DNA from: Monodelphis domestica
Taxonomy: Eukaryota > Chordata > Mammalia > Didelphimorphia > Didelphidae
Length of the DNA stretch: 64,000 bases
Assembly: GCF_027887165.1 (NCBI RefSeq)
Contig: NC_077229.1
Span: forward strand, 346,437,380-346,501,379
Direction: 5' to 3'
Shown here: piece after piece, positions 13,217 through 27,076 of the stretch
Layout: each line of letters begins with the position of its first letter
Numbering within the stretch: position 1 is the first letter of the stretch
Translations under genes and position numbers: made by a program
The notes under the pieces: model-generated
Told to the model about the DNA's origin: nothing
Databases searched by the model: none
The model's input: only the letters and a program-made list of their open reading frames with translations

Positions 13217-14441
13217 ACATTAAATTCTTAATTATCAAAGTTTGGGGGTCTTGCAGGCCTTCTGTTACTCTTGTTTCATTTAACTAGTCATCTCATTACC
13301 TATAAAAAATAAAATAGTTCACTATTTATTAGAAGTGGTAAAAGGGAAGATACAGATTTGTCAATGGTTTGAGGGCTTCTAGGAAAAAATTTAGGAACTA
13401 ATGACTCATCTGGAAAACTGAGTCAGACATGTGTATTTTGGTATCATCCCACCTCCATTAACAGCAATTATCTAAGTAGTTTAGTATTTAACTACTTTTC
13501 CTCCTCAGTCACGTGCCATTTTAACAGGAACACTAAAATCACCCTAAATAAATAATAAGAATACTGATCAACTTGGGTCTTCCAAGATGAAAACTTGAAT
13601 ATATACAAAATGTGCATATTATGAAAAATGGCATTTAAGTTTTAGAATATTTGAGTTATTGTATCATGCTAATGGGTCTCATATGGTCACTCGTTCAATC
13701 CTCATGAACCAGACAACTTTGCTCATTTCTTGGCCATTCTATATTCTTACCCTTGTATCTCACAAATTTATACTGCTCGTTTCAAGCAGTTTTAGTGAAT
13801 ATGACTTGTCTTTTTTTTTGCCAAGGGCTTTTTCTACATGGGAAACTGTTGATGTGGAAATTTCCCATAGATGGATATGGGTAACTGTTCTGTAACTTAA
13901 TAGAGATTGAACTACTGAGAAATTAAGTGACTTGTCTATGATCATAATGCTAGGCATGTACTGAATTCTGGTCTTCCTGATGCTGGCCCTCTATCTACCA
14001 TACCAACTTGTCTCTTATTAGCACTAGTTACTATTTGAAATATCTATCAATGTAAATCTATTACCATTTCTGGAAATGCAAAGTCTCGTGTCATTAGCAT
14101 CACCTTTGTATAAGAAGTATACTACATAAAACACACAGATAATGCCTGCCATCTGAAGATCAGCCAACCTAACTCTGGAGAGGCTTATTTACCTGGAGGC
14201 TAGCCATTAGGTAATAGATTTTTTTAAATCAAAGAAATGCAACAGATTAAAAAATACATAATAACATTCAAGACTCTTTTATATCAGTGATGGTGGTGGA
14301 ATGAGGAAAGAGAAGCCAGAAGAAGTTAAGAATCTCCACATTTTTATATACGACCTTTGAGGACAAAACTCCTAAAGCCATATGATAGTTTCTAGTGTGC
14401 CAAAATTTCAGCTCAATTTCACTTGCTATAACCTTGCTCAC

Positions 14442-14531
14442 CTGCTACTCTCTCATCTGTCTCCCTGTTTCCATCATCTGAATATCTTGCAAAGTCCAAA
14501 GAATCAAGGGTACTGATGCTCCCAGCTCGAT
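14442..14531 (-). CDS. RELCH: RELCH exon 2
   Basis: A 90-base exon, phase 1 in and phase 1 out. It follows ...catag (acceptor AG at 14533-14532) and ends ...GTAGCAG before gtgagc (donor at 14441-14440). It encodes RAGSISTLDSLDFARYSDDG then NRETDERVA, the serine- and aspartate-rich segment that links the N-terminal region to the coiled coil. It matches the human protein almost residue for residue (E-R-V for E-K-V near its end). It lies about 35 kb downstream of exon 1, so intron 1 is very long. It is too short to stand out as an open reading frame and was found by its protein match and splice sites. Confidence 0.96.
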
Positions 14532-15599
14532 CTATGAAAGAGAAAAAATAATGTGATTTAAAATAGGTTGTTTTCATCTTATCTGTAAAACCAGGGATTT
14601 AAGACTTCATGATTGCCAAGATCCAATCCAAGTCTAAAATTCTAAGATCCTTGAACACTATTAGATTATTATAATAAATTAAAGTGTGCGTGCAGATTAA
14701 TAACTTCAAATCTCAGAAATAGGTTTTTTAAATTTATTTTTAGATTTTTAAAAATAGCAGAAAAGCAATTTATAACAAATGTCTATAGAGCATATACTAT
14801 ATATAAGGTATGTTAGGCCATTAAAAATACACTACTGCATTTTTTAAAATGAAGTAATTAAAAATACTTTCTATTTATTAAAAACCACCCAATTCTACCT
14901 ATTTTATACTAATTGATCTTAAAAAAATACTGATATTGATATATCATTCATGGGAAAACTGAAGCTAAGAAAGATGAAATACTGGCTCCAGATTACACTG
15001 AGATACTAGAAGATTTGAGACTAAAATTTAGCACTTTTAATTCCTAGTTCAAAACCATGTGCTGTCTCCAGTGTTTTCTGGATGAAAGAGTCATCATTTT
15101 GAACCTATTACAAAGGGGCTAAAAAGTCCATGAAGTTTTAGTTAGCTCTCTCACCACTGCTGTGATTTTCAGTTTGGAAATGTTCAGTGATATCCTCAAG
15201 AGATACTTAAATGTATAAAACTGTTCCAATTCTAAATGAATGATATATCCAGCTAGCAGTATTTGGTACAGTATAGTATAAACTAACCTTCAAGGTAGTC
15301 AATTTTCAAAACTTAGAGCTAGGATTCTGGTCTATTCCTTACCACCCATATTCAATCAGTTGCCAAGTCTAATTTTACTTCTACATCTTTTCACACCCAC
15401 CCCTTTCCTCCATTCTAAATTCTTCTTTTTTTTGCACTGTCAGATACAGGCTTTCTCTCTAGTCTATTGTTTTTTGTTTTTTTCTATTTTCAGTTCCAAA
15501 TTCTCTCTCAACAACTTATTGAGAAAGCAGAAATACAATACTCATCATGCAAAACATATTTTTACATTAACTATGTTCCCAATGATTAAGCAAATGACA

Positions 15600-15945
15600 T
15601 AAAAACAAGAAAAAGAAAGAAAAACATTCTTCAGTCTATATTCCAAGTTCATCAGTTCTCTACTTAGAGGTAGATGGTATTTTCAAGCATTGCTCTCTGG
15701 AAATATGGTGGATTACTATATCAATCATAGTAACTAAGTCTTTCAGAGTAGATTATCTTTATACTATGCTGTTACTGCACAGAAGGCTCTCCTGATTTTG
15801 CTCATTTCACTTTATATCAGTTCATATAAGCTTTTTTGAAACTTTTGAAACCAACCCTTCATCATTTCTTAAGAGCACAATAGTATTCCATCACATTCAT
15901 ATACCAGTGTAACTCGTTTAGTCAACTCTATATTATTTTTCCTTA
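15600..15945 (-). repeat. L1 LINE fragment, antisense
   Basis: Minus-oriented L1-type text (plus strand shows TTGCTCATTTCACTTTATATCAG then GTATTCCATCACATTCATATACCA), a very common marsupial L1 segment. Confidence 0.6.
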
Positions 15946-16865
15946 GATCTTCATCATCTCTTGTCTGAACTCTTTCAGTATCATGTTAATTATTCTCACT
16001 TCCAGGCTTTCCTCTCTCTCATCAACCTTCTACAAATCTGCCAAATCTTTAAGGCAAAGGTCTATCACACCATTCCCCTATACAAAAATCTCAAGTAGCT
16101 CCCAAAATAAAATGCAAATTCCCCAGTCTAGCATTTCAAGTCCTTGATAATCCATCTTCTATCTACCTCTTTATCCATATTTCACACTATAAGTACACCC
16201 TTGCACATCACATGGGGTGAGGAGCAGGGCACCCCTGAGATCTGGAAAATTTATATAATTTTTTTTGGCTTTTTCTTCATAACAGAGAAAAAGTCTGAAT
16301 TTTTTTCTTTTCTGGGATGTTTATACTAGCTTTTTAAATTTTCAGTTAAGTATTTGGCCATAGGCTATATGTAGGTTAATGTTAATACTTCTAGACTTTG
16401 TGTGTTTTTTGCTAGTTTTTGCTTTCTATTTGCAAATTTTTACTTCTTTTGACTTTAAAAAAGGAATTATGTCTCTTATTAAAAGACAAAATATGCTGAT
16501 ATTATATAATACTATACATGTATTTTATGCATTTTTGAGTTTCTAAATGTTTTCTGTGTTGAGGCTTCTTCAAAATTCCCCTTAAATTTCTTATGTTCTT
16601 CCATGATATATTGAAACTGATGGGCAAAGTTACAATGTGGATGGTATACTTGTATTTCTGTTGAATGTTCTAGTCAAACTGGGATGGAAACTAGTCTTTA
16701 AATCTTAACCCTTTTAACTACCAACTGTACTGGGAAGAAACTTCTCTGGATCCATCTCTCAGAATTTTTCTTTTCTTCTAAGATGGAATTAAGACATCAT
16801 TTTCTTAACAAAGTCTTTCCTAATTCGCCCAGCTGTTAATATTCTCACTCTCCTAACTTATCTGA
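15945..16865 (+). repeat. L2 fragments separated by other sequence
   Basis: L2-like text at 15945-16200 (CTCAAGTAGCTCCCAAAATAAAATGC) and again at 16745-16865. The 550 bases between are AT-rich and unassigned. Confidence 0.5.
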
Positions 16866-16874
16866 TATTTTACA

Positions 16875-17065
16875 TATGGAGAAGCAGCTTGAAATAGTGA
16901 CTAGCCTGCCTTAATCATGAAGTTCTGGTTTTAAGTCCAGAAACTGATACATGACCTTGGGCAAGTCACTTAAACATTATGTCTCAGGCAATTCTCTAAA
17001 ACTATATAAGCTGCCTATCTGCATAGGTAGGTGGAGTTTCCTTAATGGAAGTTTCTATCATGAAT
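16875..17065 (+). repeat. tRNA-derived SINE, degraded
   Basis: GGTTTTAAGTCCAGAAACTG, CCTTGGGCAAGTCACTTAAAC and GCATAGGTAGGTGGAGTTTCC. Confidence 0.65.
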
Positions 17066-17075
17066 AAAAGTATGT

Positions 17076-17110
17076 TTATATATATATGTATATACATGTA
17101 TATACATGTG
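17076..17110. repeat. TA/TGTA-rich simple repeat
   Basis: Alternating purine-pyrimidine tract of TATATATATGTATATACATG type, followed by CA-rich text to about 17190. Confidence 0.85.
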
Positions 17111-17439
17111 TTTACAAATGTGTCTCTCTCTATATACACATATGTACACACACATTTATACATACACATACATACACTCACTCATATTGTATATATGAAT
17201 ATAAAACAGGGAAATGGACCACTCAATTTCACTGATGTAACAAGCTCCCAAATGAGCAAACTTCCATCAATGCAAGTTAACACTGTTGCAACTTAAGAGT
17301 CTTAGTTTTTTTAGACCAGTGAGAGGCTATAGGACATTCCTAGGCCTACTATTCATCTCAGACTCCACAGTGCCTCTCAAATTTTTCTGGACCTGAAATT
17401 TCATTAAAACACAAACATTTTAGCATTTGTCAGTAAGTC

Positions 17440-19850
17440 TCTCTCTTAAACCTGGCTATACCTTCTCTGCTATTCTACAATCTTCCTATTCCCAGCTTAA
17501 AACTTCTAGTCCTTCCAGCTGTTGTATCATCTTCTCTTACCCAATTTCCTAATCTGTCTGAAAAAGTTGTTTATATTAATTTCTTTATTTCATTATCCAG
17601 TTTTTTTGCATATTTCCCACTTACTCTACTGAGTGAATATCAAATTCCTCCCAATAGCTAAATTCAACAGCCTTGTCCTTTGGGGGGTTTTCTGATCCCA
17701 GAATTCCTACTCCTTGGTATTCTTTTTCCTCCTCTTCAGAGATGGCACATCTCCCCCATTTTTTCCTTGTTTCCCTAATTGCTTTTTCTTTATAATCTTC
17801 ACAGGCTCCTTTTCTTAATTGAATCCTTGAGGCAGGTGTTTTCTAAAAGTCTACTTTTGGACATTTTCTCTTCTCTGTATACTCTCCCATGACAATTCCA
17901 TTCACTTCAATAACTACCGTTATATAGACTGGAGGCATCCAGCAACATGAACCACATTAAAAAGTAATGGCAAGATACATAACAACATAAGCAATATAAC
18001 GTAATGTTAATATATGGCTTTCTAAGTCAATATACAGCTGCAATGATACCAGGTACAGCTTAGTAGTTCCCATTTCTAATTTCAATTTGACTCTACTGAT
18101 AGAGAACCCTCAAATTTATACTCCTATATCTGACATATTACACAAAGTACATATTAGATTATAAAGTGCCTCGAGGATATCAGCCCTTGGATTTCTCATC
18201 AGTATTTCACAACATGTTCAAAATGAAATTATTTTACTCACCCATCCCTTCCACACCTGTTCTACCTCTTACCTTCCCTATCTCTGTTCATAGTAGTACC
18301 ACCCTCCTAATCTACCATACTTGAAATTCCAGTTGACTATTTTCTTTCCTTCAACCCTTACATGTTAAATCACCAAGTCCAGTCAATTTTGTCTCTACAA
18401 CATTTTAGCATTTTTCTCCTCCTCTCTACTTCTGCAATAACAACCTTACTTTAAATTCAAACCTTCATAACCTCCCTTCTTAACAAATGCAAACTCTTAA
18501 AGAATTCTCTTCAACTGTAATCTCAGAACATCTCTTTTTTCTTTTTAAAATCCTGGGATCAAGTGACTTTACCTGGCTCACACAGCTGGGAAGTGTCTGA
18601 GGTCGAATTTGAACCCAGGACCTCCCATCTCTAGGCCTGACTCTCAATCCACTGAGCTACCCAGCTACCCCTCCCCCCCCGAACATCTCTTACACATTGC
18701 TGCCATATTAACTTCCCTATGTTTCAGTCTAATTGTAGTGCTCCTCTGCTAAAAAATCTTCAATGACTACCAACTGCCTACCAAATAAAAGTCTCAAAAA
18801 CAAAAAGTTTGGCATTCCGAGTCTTACACAATTTTGTTTAAATTTACCATTTCAATATTACCTTATAAGGTTTTCTTTACTACAGTCCCTAAACTCCAAC
18901 CAAACCAGCTTCACGTAATTATTCTTTCCTGTGCAAGCCTCTATCTTTCTTTCCTTTGTTTACAAGGTACCTTATACCTAGAAAGCCCACCTTCCACAAC
19001 TGTTGCTGTGTAGAATTCTATCCATTCTTCAAATGTCTGTTCAAAAATGCCACCTATTCCCTGAAGCCCTGGCTAAATAAACATCATAGCACCAATCATC
19101 TCTTTTTTCCTCCATCACTTTCTCTGAATCTCTCAAATACTTTTACAAAATTGGTATTATATTTACTCATGTACATGGTTTAAGACAGTAAGCTCCTTGG
19201 TGAGAGAGGTAACATTCATTCCTGATTTCTTTATTTAATAGTATGATTTTTTTTGGCATAGAAACCTTGGTTCATTTGACCCTCGTCTCTTCCTTGAACC
19301 CTATACCAAACCAATGACCAACTTCTCAAGATTCTCCCTTTACTTTTTCTTGAATGAATCCCTTCCTTCCCATTTCTGTAGCCACTGTCCTCTTAGCCCT
19401 TACTACCTTAGGTTAGAATTGCTGTAAAAGCCTCCTAACTGGTCATTCTCTACTTGATCTGTTTCTAAACTATTCTAGACCACTTCCAAATTAACCTACT
19501 TAAAAATATGACTTTAAGTACAATAGTGTATCATTCTTCCCCCCCAAACATTCAATGGTTCTTGACAGCCTAAAAGGTGCAGACAAAAATCCCTTAGATC
19601 TGACATACAAAGTTTTCTTTCCAAATTTATCTCCCATCATGAACCCTCAAATCAGGCTTGCACATACATTCGAATAAATAGATCATATGACTTGTCCTGT
19701 GATAGTCTCTGTGTCTGTAAGGTTTTTCCCACTCATACCTACTTAATTAAATCTTATCCACTGTTCAAGGCATCTCAAGAAGCCTTCCCAACAACTCACC
19801 TCTTTCTTCTCTGAATTATTATGACATTGTTTTACTCTAATACTCTTTTA
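17440..19850 (+). repeat. L2-rich tract (at least two copies)
   Basis: Two or more plus-oriented L2 segments. One runs about 18200-19210 and is split by a MAR1 SINE at 18537-18680. Another covers 19260-19850. Pyrimidine-rich text with L2 landmarks such as CTGAAGCCCTGGCTAAATAA and AGAAGCCTTCCCAAC. The 17440-17950 part is the least certain. Confidence 0.6.
18537..18680 (-). mobile_element. MAR1-type SINE, truncated, inserted in L2
   Basis: TCACACAGCTGGGAAGTGTCTGAGG through CCCATCTCTAGGCC and CCACTGAGCTACCCAGCTACC. Flanked by GAACATCTCTT at 18526-18536 and 18681-18691 (11 bp). Confidence 0.85.
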
Positions 19851-21082
19851 GGATTTTATATTCCCAAAGGACCCTAAGCTTGGAGCTGGAAAGGATCTCA
19901 GAGATGCCCCCCCCCTCCATTTTGTAGAAGAGGAAATGAAGGCCTGGAAAAGTTAAGTAACTTGACCAAGTTGATTATATGTATTATGGTATTATTATGA
20001 ATTTCCCCATTTATATAGTAAGTTTCTTGAGGGAAGGGGCCATAATACTAATTAAAATACAAAGCAAAGACAAGAAATGTACCTTTATTTAATTTATGTT
20101 TGTTCTGGAAGAGATGAAGGTAAATATAGCCCAAGTGCCATAGGAAATTTGTTAAGTCAGAGAAGCTTATCTTTAGCCTTCCTTTTTTGATTAGCAGCAT
20201 CCTCCTCAGGTTCCCTCAGAGCAATGCTAAACCAGCTTTCTAACCCACTTGTGCCACAAAAACAGGAAAGGTTCTAATTCCACCTACACAAAAGATAAAA
20301 CTAAAGACCACCATATATGCAAATGAAATTTCATTAGCATATACAGCTCCTGTGCATTTTTAGCATTTTATGTTCATTGGGGAAATGGCTTTGTTCCCAT
20401 TCAAAGAGAAAAGGAACAGCAACCCAGCAACTGTTCAAAGAAATCTGAACCAGTGGTGAAAAGGCAAGCAAAAAGATCTTAAAGAAAGGAAGTTGGGAAA
20501 ACAAGTGAATGCAAACAGGTGTGTAGGGCAGTGTTCTAGGTGTTGTTGAGAAAGCAAAAACAAAAATAATTCACTATTGCCATTAAGGATCTCCATTCTC
20601 TTGCAAACCTACAATAGAGTTGTTTGATGTGGTATGTTTTCTAAGAAGGAAAAATTTTCTATGACAAGGTTTTGAACCTAGTCAGAAAGTGTGTTGAAGG
20701 GGAATAAACTATGCCAGTGGCCTTTTATTACCTCTGAAATTAAATATAAAATTCTCTTCTTTTTACTATATATTTATTTTATTATTTATTTACTTGATGT
20801 TTCATTCACAAAAATGAGCAGTTGAGGATATCTCTTTGTATCCCCCCATACTTTGCCTAGTTGCTGGTACATATTAGGTACTTAATAAATTCTTGTTGAC
20901 CAAGGTGCATAGTATGCACGTGCATGTGAGTGTGTTTATTTCATGTTTCCATTTGCTATGCTTAGTCGAGAGCAGACTGAATATCAAGCTTACTGTTGTA
21001 GTATCAAAGTCTGACATTTAATGGTATATGTATATATAGACACTGTTTTACAAATATGCACACATGCACGTGTGCACACACA

Positions 21083-21322
21083 AGTGGTGTAGTGGATAGA
21101 ATGCTGGGCCTGGAATCTAGAAAACTTGAGATCAAATCCAGCTATAGTCACTTACTAGCTGTGTGCCTGAGGCAAGTTAGTTACTTAACCATGTTTGTTT
21201 CAGTTTCCTCATCTGTAAAATGTGTTGGAGAAGGAAATGGCAAATCATTCCAGTATCTTGGCCAGGAAAATCCCAAATGGGGTCACAATCGGATATGAAT
21301 AAAAATGACTAAAGCACAACAA
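21083..21322 (+). mobile_element. tRNA-derived SINE
   Basis: GTGGTGTAGTGGATAGAATG (A-box-like), GAGATCAAATCCAGC (B-box region), GGAGAAGGAAATGGCAAATC and CCCAAATGGGGTCAC, then an AAC-rich tail. Confidence 0.85.
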
Positions 21323-21454
21323 ATATCATTTTTACAGAATCCCCTCAGAAAAATTTCCAGTGCTAGAGCAGAGATTTAGATCTCTTTCAACTTCTTTTAA
21401 AAAATACTGTTTCTTGGATAGCAACTCAGCTTTTACCATTTCCCCTCATGAAAT

Positions 21455-21456
<2 letters not shown>

Positions 21457-21493
<37 letters not shown>
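21457..21493. repeat. (AC)n microsatellite
   Basis: About 18 uninterrupted AC units, the longest dinucleotide run in the window. Confidence 0.95.
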
Positions 21494-21494
<1 letters not shown>

Positions 21495-22084
21495 GTGTAC
21501 ATGCCCGCTACACACCTTGGTCAACAAAAAGAATTTATTAAGTACCTAATATGTACTAGCAACTGGGCAAAGTATGGGGGATACAAAGAGAGTAAAAAAA
21601 AAAAAGAGTCCCTTATCCTCCGGCAGCTAATTCTTGTGGATGAGACATCAGGCAAACAAATAATAAAATAGTAAAAAAGGAGGATTTTATATTTAATTCC
21701 AGAGCTAATAAAAGGCTACTGGTATTTACTGAGTGGGAGAGGAGGGTGACATAATCAGAAATGCACTTTGGGGAGATCGTGCTGATAGATGAGTGGAGGA
21801 CAGATTGCAGTATGAAGTAAGCTACTGTAATAGTTTAAGCTAGAGATAATGAAGGGTGGTATGAGCAATATCAGATATGTTGTGAAGGATAGAACTTAAT
21901 CATGATCAATCATGAATTCTAAAAGGAGAATGTTTTTAAAGATAAATAAAACAAAAAGTTACAACAAATATCCAATATAGAGACTTTGGCATTAAATTTC
22001 TGGGATCTGCTTATAAAATATGGATGCAGGGGAAATTTGAAGCATCAGTTCCAATACTTTTTTGGGGAGAAAAAGAATCAATGA

Positions 22085-22445
22085 CAGATGAAAATCAGTT
22101 GGAAGGAATTGGGTATGTTTAGCTTGGAGAAAAGACACAGGAAAATAGTTATCTGTCACATGGAAGAAGTTTGTTCTTTTGACCCCAGTGAGCTAGCTAA
22201 GCCAGGAGCGATTAGAGGGCTGTTGAAAAGAGGTCAAAATGTAGGCTTGGTGTTAGGAAAAAAAAAAACCCTAAGAATTAGAGTTGTCCTTTTGGCATGA
22301 TCTGTCTTGAGCGGTGATAAATTTTTCAAGCACAAGGTTTGATGACATTATTGGCATATTATAGGGAAGATTCCTTTTGTATAAAGGTTGGGCTGATTCC
22401 CTACTGAGGTCCCTTACAACTTTCACATTTTTATCATTCTGTAAA
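22085..22445 (+). repeat. CR1/L3 LINE 3' end
   Basis: Contains the characteristic 3'-end series: GTTTAGCTTGGAGAAAAGAC, then CACATGGAAGAAG, GACCCCAGTGAGC, TTAGGAAAAA, and a terminal GAGGTCCCTTACAACTTTCA, as in CR1/L3 elements. Plus orientation. Confidence 0.65.
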
Positions 22446-23704
22446 ATAGTTCTGCCATACCTTCCCCAATGTCGACTTCAATAGGCAAAATGATGGCTCT
22501 GGCTGCATCATTGCCCACACTGTCAGTACCCAGTCTAAATGTCTACCATCATGTAGCTTCCAGGTTTCTCCAATCCCCCCCAATATTCCTGACTCTGCTC
22601 CATATCAGTCATTCAACAGCTCCTGCTGACCCATACTCTTCCCCTCCCACCTTTAAAGACCTTGATATAGCTCTAAGATTTTCTAGGACTTTGAAAACTA
22701 CAATTCTCACTATAAGTTCAGAATCCTTGCCTTACCTGAGAGGTGGCTAGTCTGAGCACACAGGGTGTTTATATATAAGATTTTCCAAACCTGATACTGC
22801 TGTAAGCTATTAAAGCTCCTAGGGATATCAGAAGAGGCAGCATTATGAAACAGAAGGATCACTGATTTGTAGCATATGAACTAGATTAAAATTCTCTTGG
22901 CTATGCCACTTACTATTTGTGTGACAATGAGTAAGTTACCCAAATAATTTCTTTATGTCACAAAATTAATAGACTACTGGCTTTTAGGCTCAAAGTTGAT
23001 GGTACATAATTTTTTTTTTTGCAACAGAAATGGAAACTACAATCTTTCTCTAACAAATACTATACAAAAATATGTTCCATGCTTTTCTCAGGTAATATGA
23101 CCCCAAATGTTACTTTTCAAATCGGATCCAAAAATGGTTTAGAACTGGGAGGGATCTCAGAGGTCATCTAGTACGAGCCTCCTCATTTTACAGATGAGGA
23201 ATTGTGGCCCAAGGAAGTTAAGAAACATGCACAAGGTCATACAGGTAATAAGTGAATGAAAAAATTTCAGCAACCTTACTCAAATCAGAAAAATCATTTA
23301 AACCTCAAAGTCTATCATACAACTTTGATAATTTATTTTATAGCTTAGGAACTCAGTATTCAAGAGCTGCATCACAGAGGCCAAACTAGTAAAACCAGTT
23401 AGAAAGTTATTAAGTAAAATAACTATGATACATAGTGTAACCATAAAGTACCACAGTTGATTGCCCAAGCCATACACACACACAAAAAATAAATTCTATT
23501 ACTAATCATATTTTCCTGCTAGCAAATCCTTCCTACATGTTTAGTATAATTTTAGAAGGATTTTTCATTTTTAGATACTTTGGGTAGGGAAGTAGTTGGT
23601 ACCAGCTGAAACTAGCCAGAGATTTAATAATTAATTATACCAGGAAAATTATTTCAGGTCCTAGGTGCAGTACCTATGAGGAGCCACATCTCACAAACTC
23701 ATCC

Positions 23705-24215
23705 TTTTCTCTTTATAAAAAAAAAAGAATTTTATTGATACCTTTTAAAATGTTACTTATATTTATCTCTCTTCCCCCTTCCCAAATAGATATGCTTTAT
23801 TAAAATATATAAAAAAAAAGATTAGAAAAAACAGAATGGCAAAAACAATCAACTTCCCAAAAAGTCTGACGTCAGCTGATGTTCCACAAGAGTAGACTTT
23901 CCAGGGACGAGGAAAGGAAGTGTCTTCTCATATCACTTCTTTGGAGCTAGGCTTTTTGCCTTATAATTGCATGACATTTAGTTACAATTGTGGTGAGCTG
24001 GTTCTTTCCATTCACATTGTTGGGAGTCATGTACATTGTTTTTCAGGCTCTGCTTACTTTATCTTTCATCAGTTCACATGAGTCTTTCAAAATTTCCCTA
24101 TATTCATCTGCTCCTCATTTCTTGTAGTACAGAAATGTTATTACAAACCACCTGTCACAATTTGTTTACCCATTCCTCATTGATCCTCTTCTCTTTCTAC
24201 TAAAGAGGTCATCAT
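23705..24215 (-). repeat. L1 LINE fragment, antisense
   Basis: Plus strand shows a poly-A-like start at 23718, then TCTGCTTACTTTATCTTTCATCAGTTCACATGAGTCTTTC and TTTACCCATTCCTCATTGAT, degenerate L1 text in minus orientation. Confidence 0.5.
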
Positions 24216-24224
24216 CCTAGTTCT

Positions 24225-24500
24225 AGCCCTCTTCACCTTTAGTCTGAACTACTACAATATCTGTGAGCTCACTGTATTCCAGAACTTAAGCACCTTACCT
24301 GATACACACTAAGTGTTTATTCAGTGACCAACTGGCCTCCCTGCCTCTCCCTTCCCTCTCCGATCCATCTTCCACACAGCTGCCAAAATGACATTCCTAA
24401 AGCACAAATCGGACTACATTATTCCCCTGCACAAGAAGCTTCAGTGGATCCTATTGACTTCTAGGATAAAAAACAAGCTCCTTTGCCAATACACCCCAAG
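24225..24500 (+). repeat. L2 LINE fragment
   Basis: Contains CACACAGCTGCCAAAATGACATTCCTAAAGC and CTTCAGTGGATCCTATTGAC, typical of the middle of the L2 3' region. Confidence 0.65.
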
Positions 24501-26169
24501 TTATGATTACTCCCCTTATAAGAAAAAAGAGTGCCCAGTGGCTCTGTACTTAATGGATAAGATATCTGTGGATTTGTTCTAAGAGAAATGTTAATAGGGA
24601 GTATTTTAACTTGTATAATTAAAAAAACCTGATACATTCTAGCTGGGGTAAAGAAGATGTCAGGAAAGACTGTGATGTGAGGGCTTGCTAAGCCCTTTTT
24701 AAGGCAGCTTATCTACCTTTGGTGTCTACCTGTCACCTAATTCTCATCTATGGCTCCAAGAACCTTTAGCACGTAGAGGCCATACTGATAAAACCATCTC
24801 AGCAGACAGCCTAAACCAGGTTCAGGGTAACTGAAAGGCCTCAAACCCATCCATGACTTAGGGAGATGTCTACCCCAAGTATGTGAAGAATTCCCTTGCT
24901 GGAATGGGCAAATGAGAACAATATGTTCAACTAACAGACGGGCAGCTGAAGAAGGTGCTATGAAGCACCTAGAGCTTTATCAGATATTAAAGGGACTAAG
25001 ATCATTTCCTGCAGCACCTACATCATCACTGACAGGAGTCTTGCCACTGGACTTGGATGACTCTGGAATAGAGTGAGGCTTATGGCTTTGTACAACTCTA
25101 CCTCACTTAAATCCAATCCACATGAAAGTCAAGACATCACCTTATGATGTCATTAGTCCTCTTCCAGAAAAGGATGAACAATAGCTATGTAACACTAAGT
25201 AAGTACACCAAACTTCTTAGTACCTCCCATTTCCAACTCTCTTTAAGCCTATAAGTAACAAAGCCAATCAAGATTTACTTTGGTAGAGGGAGTTCTCTAA
25301 ACTAGTGGAATCATAAATCTGGTATTAAAAAACAACCTGGTGACAATATGGAGGATAGAAAGAATATATAAAAACTGCTAGAATGAGATAAAAGAATTTA
25401 AAAGAAAAAAGACTGTAGCAGAAATTAAAAGGAATATAACATAGACTCAAGGAATAATGTGAAGAAAGCCCTCGACAAGATTTGATGACTGAGTGGAAAT
25501 AGATTATTTTTTCATCCTTGAATGGGCTGTTTCAAAAGCAAATATGCATCATCTGTGGTTCATAGTGCCACTCCACCCATAAACACTATAAATTCATGGG
25601 TAGAGAATTGCAAGTAGCATACACCCATGGTTAGAACTATGGTCTTACTCTAAATTGTAGTGCTACATGAGTGAACTGGAAACTTGTAAAATAATGCCAT
25701 CAAACTCAAATCACCTATGGGGCAAAGACTTGGCATTTGATGTGCCAATTTATTCTGCCCAGTGGCTTGATGGGTGACTATGGTCTAGTTCTATCCCAAG
25801 GCTCAACAGGTCCAAATATCAGACACAAGATTAGGGATATAGCTATTATAGAATCAGTCTATTATACTGAGCTGCTACTTGGAATCCATGATGAGGGAAC
25901 TTCATATTTATAGATAATAGAAATTATACAAGCCTCTCTTTAAAATTTTAATCAACCTCTTATAGTACCTTAAATTCTAGATATGTCCCAACAATTATAC
26001 CCTCCTGTCTATCAAAGCCACCCTTTTTCCCTTCATAAAAAATAAAAATGAAAGAAAAAAAGTCACTCAACAAAACAATATATAGAATTCAACATTCTCT
26101 TAACAGATTAAGAATGGTACTTCTGGCTTAGCATTTGGTTATTCTGGTCAAAGATGTTGTCAAATCTAG

Positions 26170-26510
26170 CTACATGTAGTAGTGGATAAAGCCTTGGAAC
26201 AAGTGTCAAGAGTCCCAAGTTCAAATATGACATTAGATACTAGCTGTGCGACCCAGGGCAAATCTTTGTTTGCCACAGTTTTCTTGTCAGAATTTCAAAC
26301 AATAGTTGTTTGTTTTTACAACATTGTCATTGTATATATTATTCTCCCAGTATTAAATATCTCAAATATTAATATCAGCACCTATCTAACCTCCCTCGCT
26401 TAATAAGTATGTTTAATATTACTGAGCCTTATTTTCTTCATCTAAAAAATGGGAATACTACCTAACCTACCTACCCCTAGGGAGTTGATAAGTGAGGAGT
26501 GAGTCCTGCT
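26170..26510 (+). repeat. tRNA-derived SINE, apparently interrupted
   Basis: SINE text at 26170-26285 (AGTAGTGGATAAAGCC, GTGCGACCCAGGGCAA) resumes near 26425 (TTTTCTTCATCTAAAAAATGGG). The 140 bases between are foreign or highly diverged. Confidence 0.5.
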
Positions 26511-27076
26511 TAAAGAAGGCAACTCCCTTACTTCCTGCCAAGGTAGTTTTAACATTCTCACCACCAGTCACAGAAAGGAACTCTGAAAAAAAGTGCAACT
26601 GAAAGCCTTATCATTGTTAAAATCCCTTTAATAATATTTAAAGATATGGCCACCTCCAAGGCCCTGGCCTAGAGTTTCGAGGAGGAATGGGATCTATATA
26701 TATTAGGTTCACACAAGTCTTCTCAGAGTTTATTCTCCGAAACCATTTCCTTCATCATTTCTTATAGTGGTATTCCATCACATTTATATACCAAATCTTA
26801 TTCAGTCACTAATTAATGTATGTCTCTTCAGATTCCAATTGTCACTTCAAACAAAAAGTGTTATAAATATTTTTTGTATAATCTTAGTTGGAATTAGATT
26901 TGCTCATGACTAATCCTTCCCTTAATCTACCCTTCTTCTAATTCTACTTTCTCTCTCTTTCCTCCTATTTTTCTGTTGAGGGGAGAGTAAAATCAATCTA
27001 AATAAGCTTGCAAGATATCTAATTAAACAAAGTCATTCCAAAGGAGTTCAAGGATGTAACTGGAAAGGAAGGGAAG

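Larger units (their letters stand above)
3771..14441 (-). other. RELCH: RELCH intron 2
   Basis: Intron of about 10.7 kb. It holds several degraded tRNA-derived SINEs and MIR-like pieces (4650-4850, 6865-7140, 7270-7700, 8345-8760, 13900-14012), a MAR1-type SINE (13041-13216), an ERV LTR (10837-11573) and a G-rich tract (4562-4590). The remaining sequence is AT-rich with nothing recognised. Confidence 0.8.

Noticed and set aside
17045..17296. Open frame rich in Tyr, Ile and His
   Set aside because: It is a translation of TA/CA simple repeat.
21360..21671. 103-codon open frame, plus strand
   Set aside because: It spans the (AC)n microsatellite and repeat sequence; the Thr-His run explains its length.
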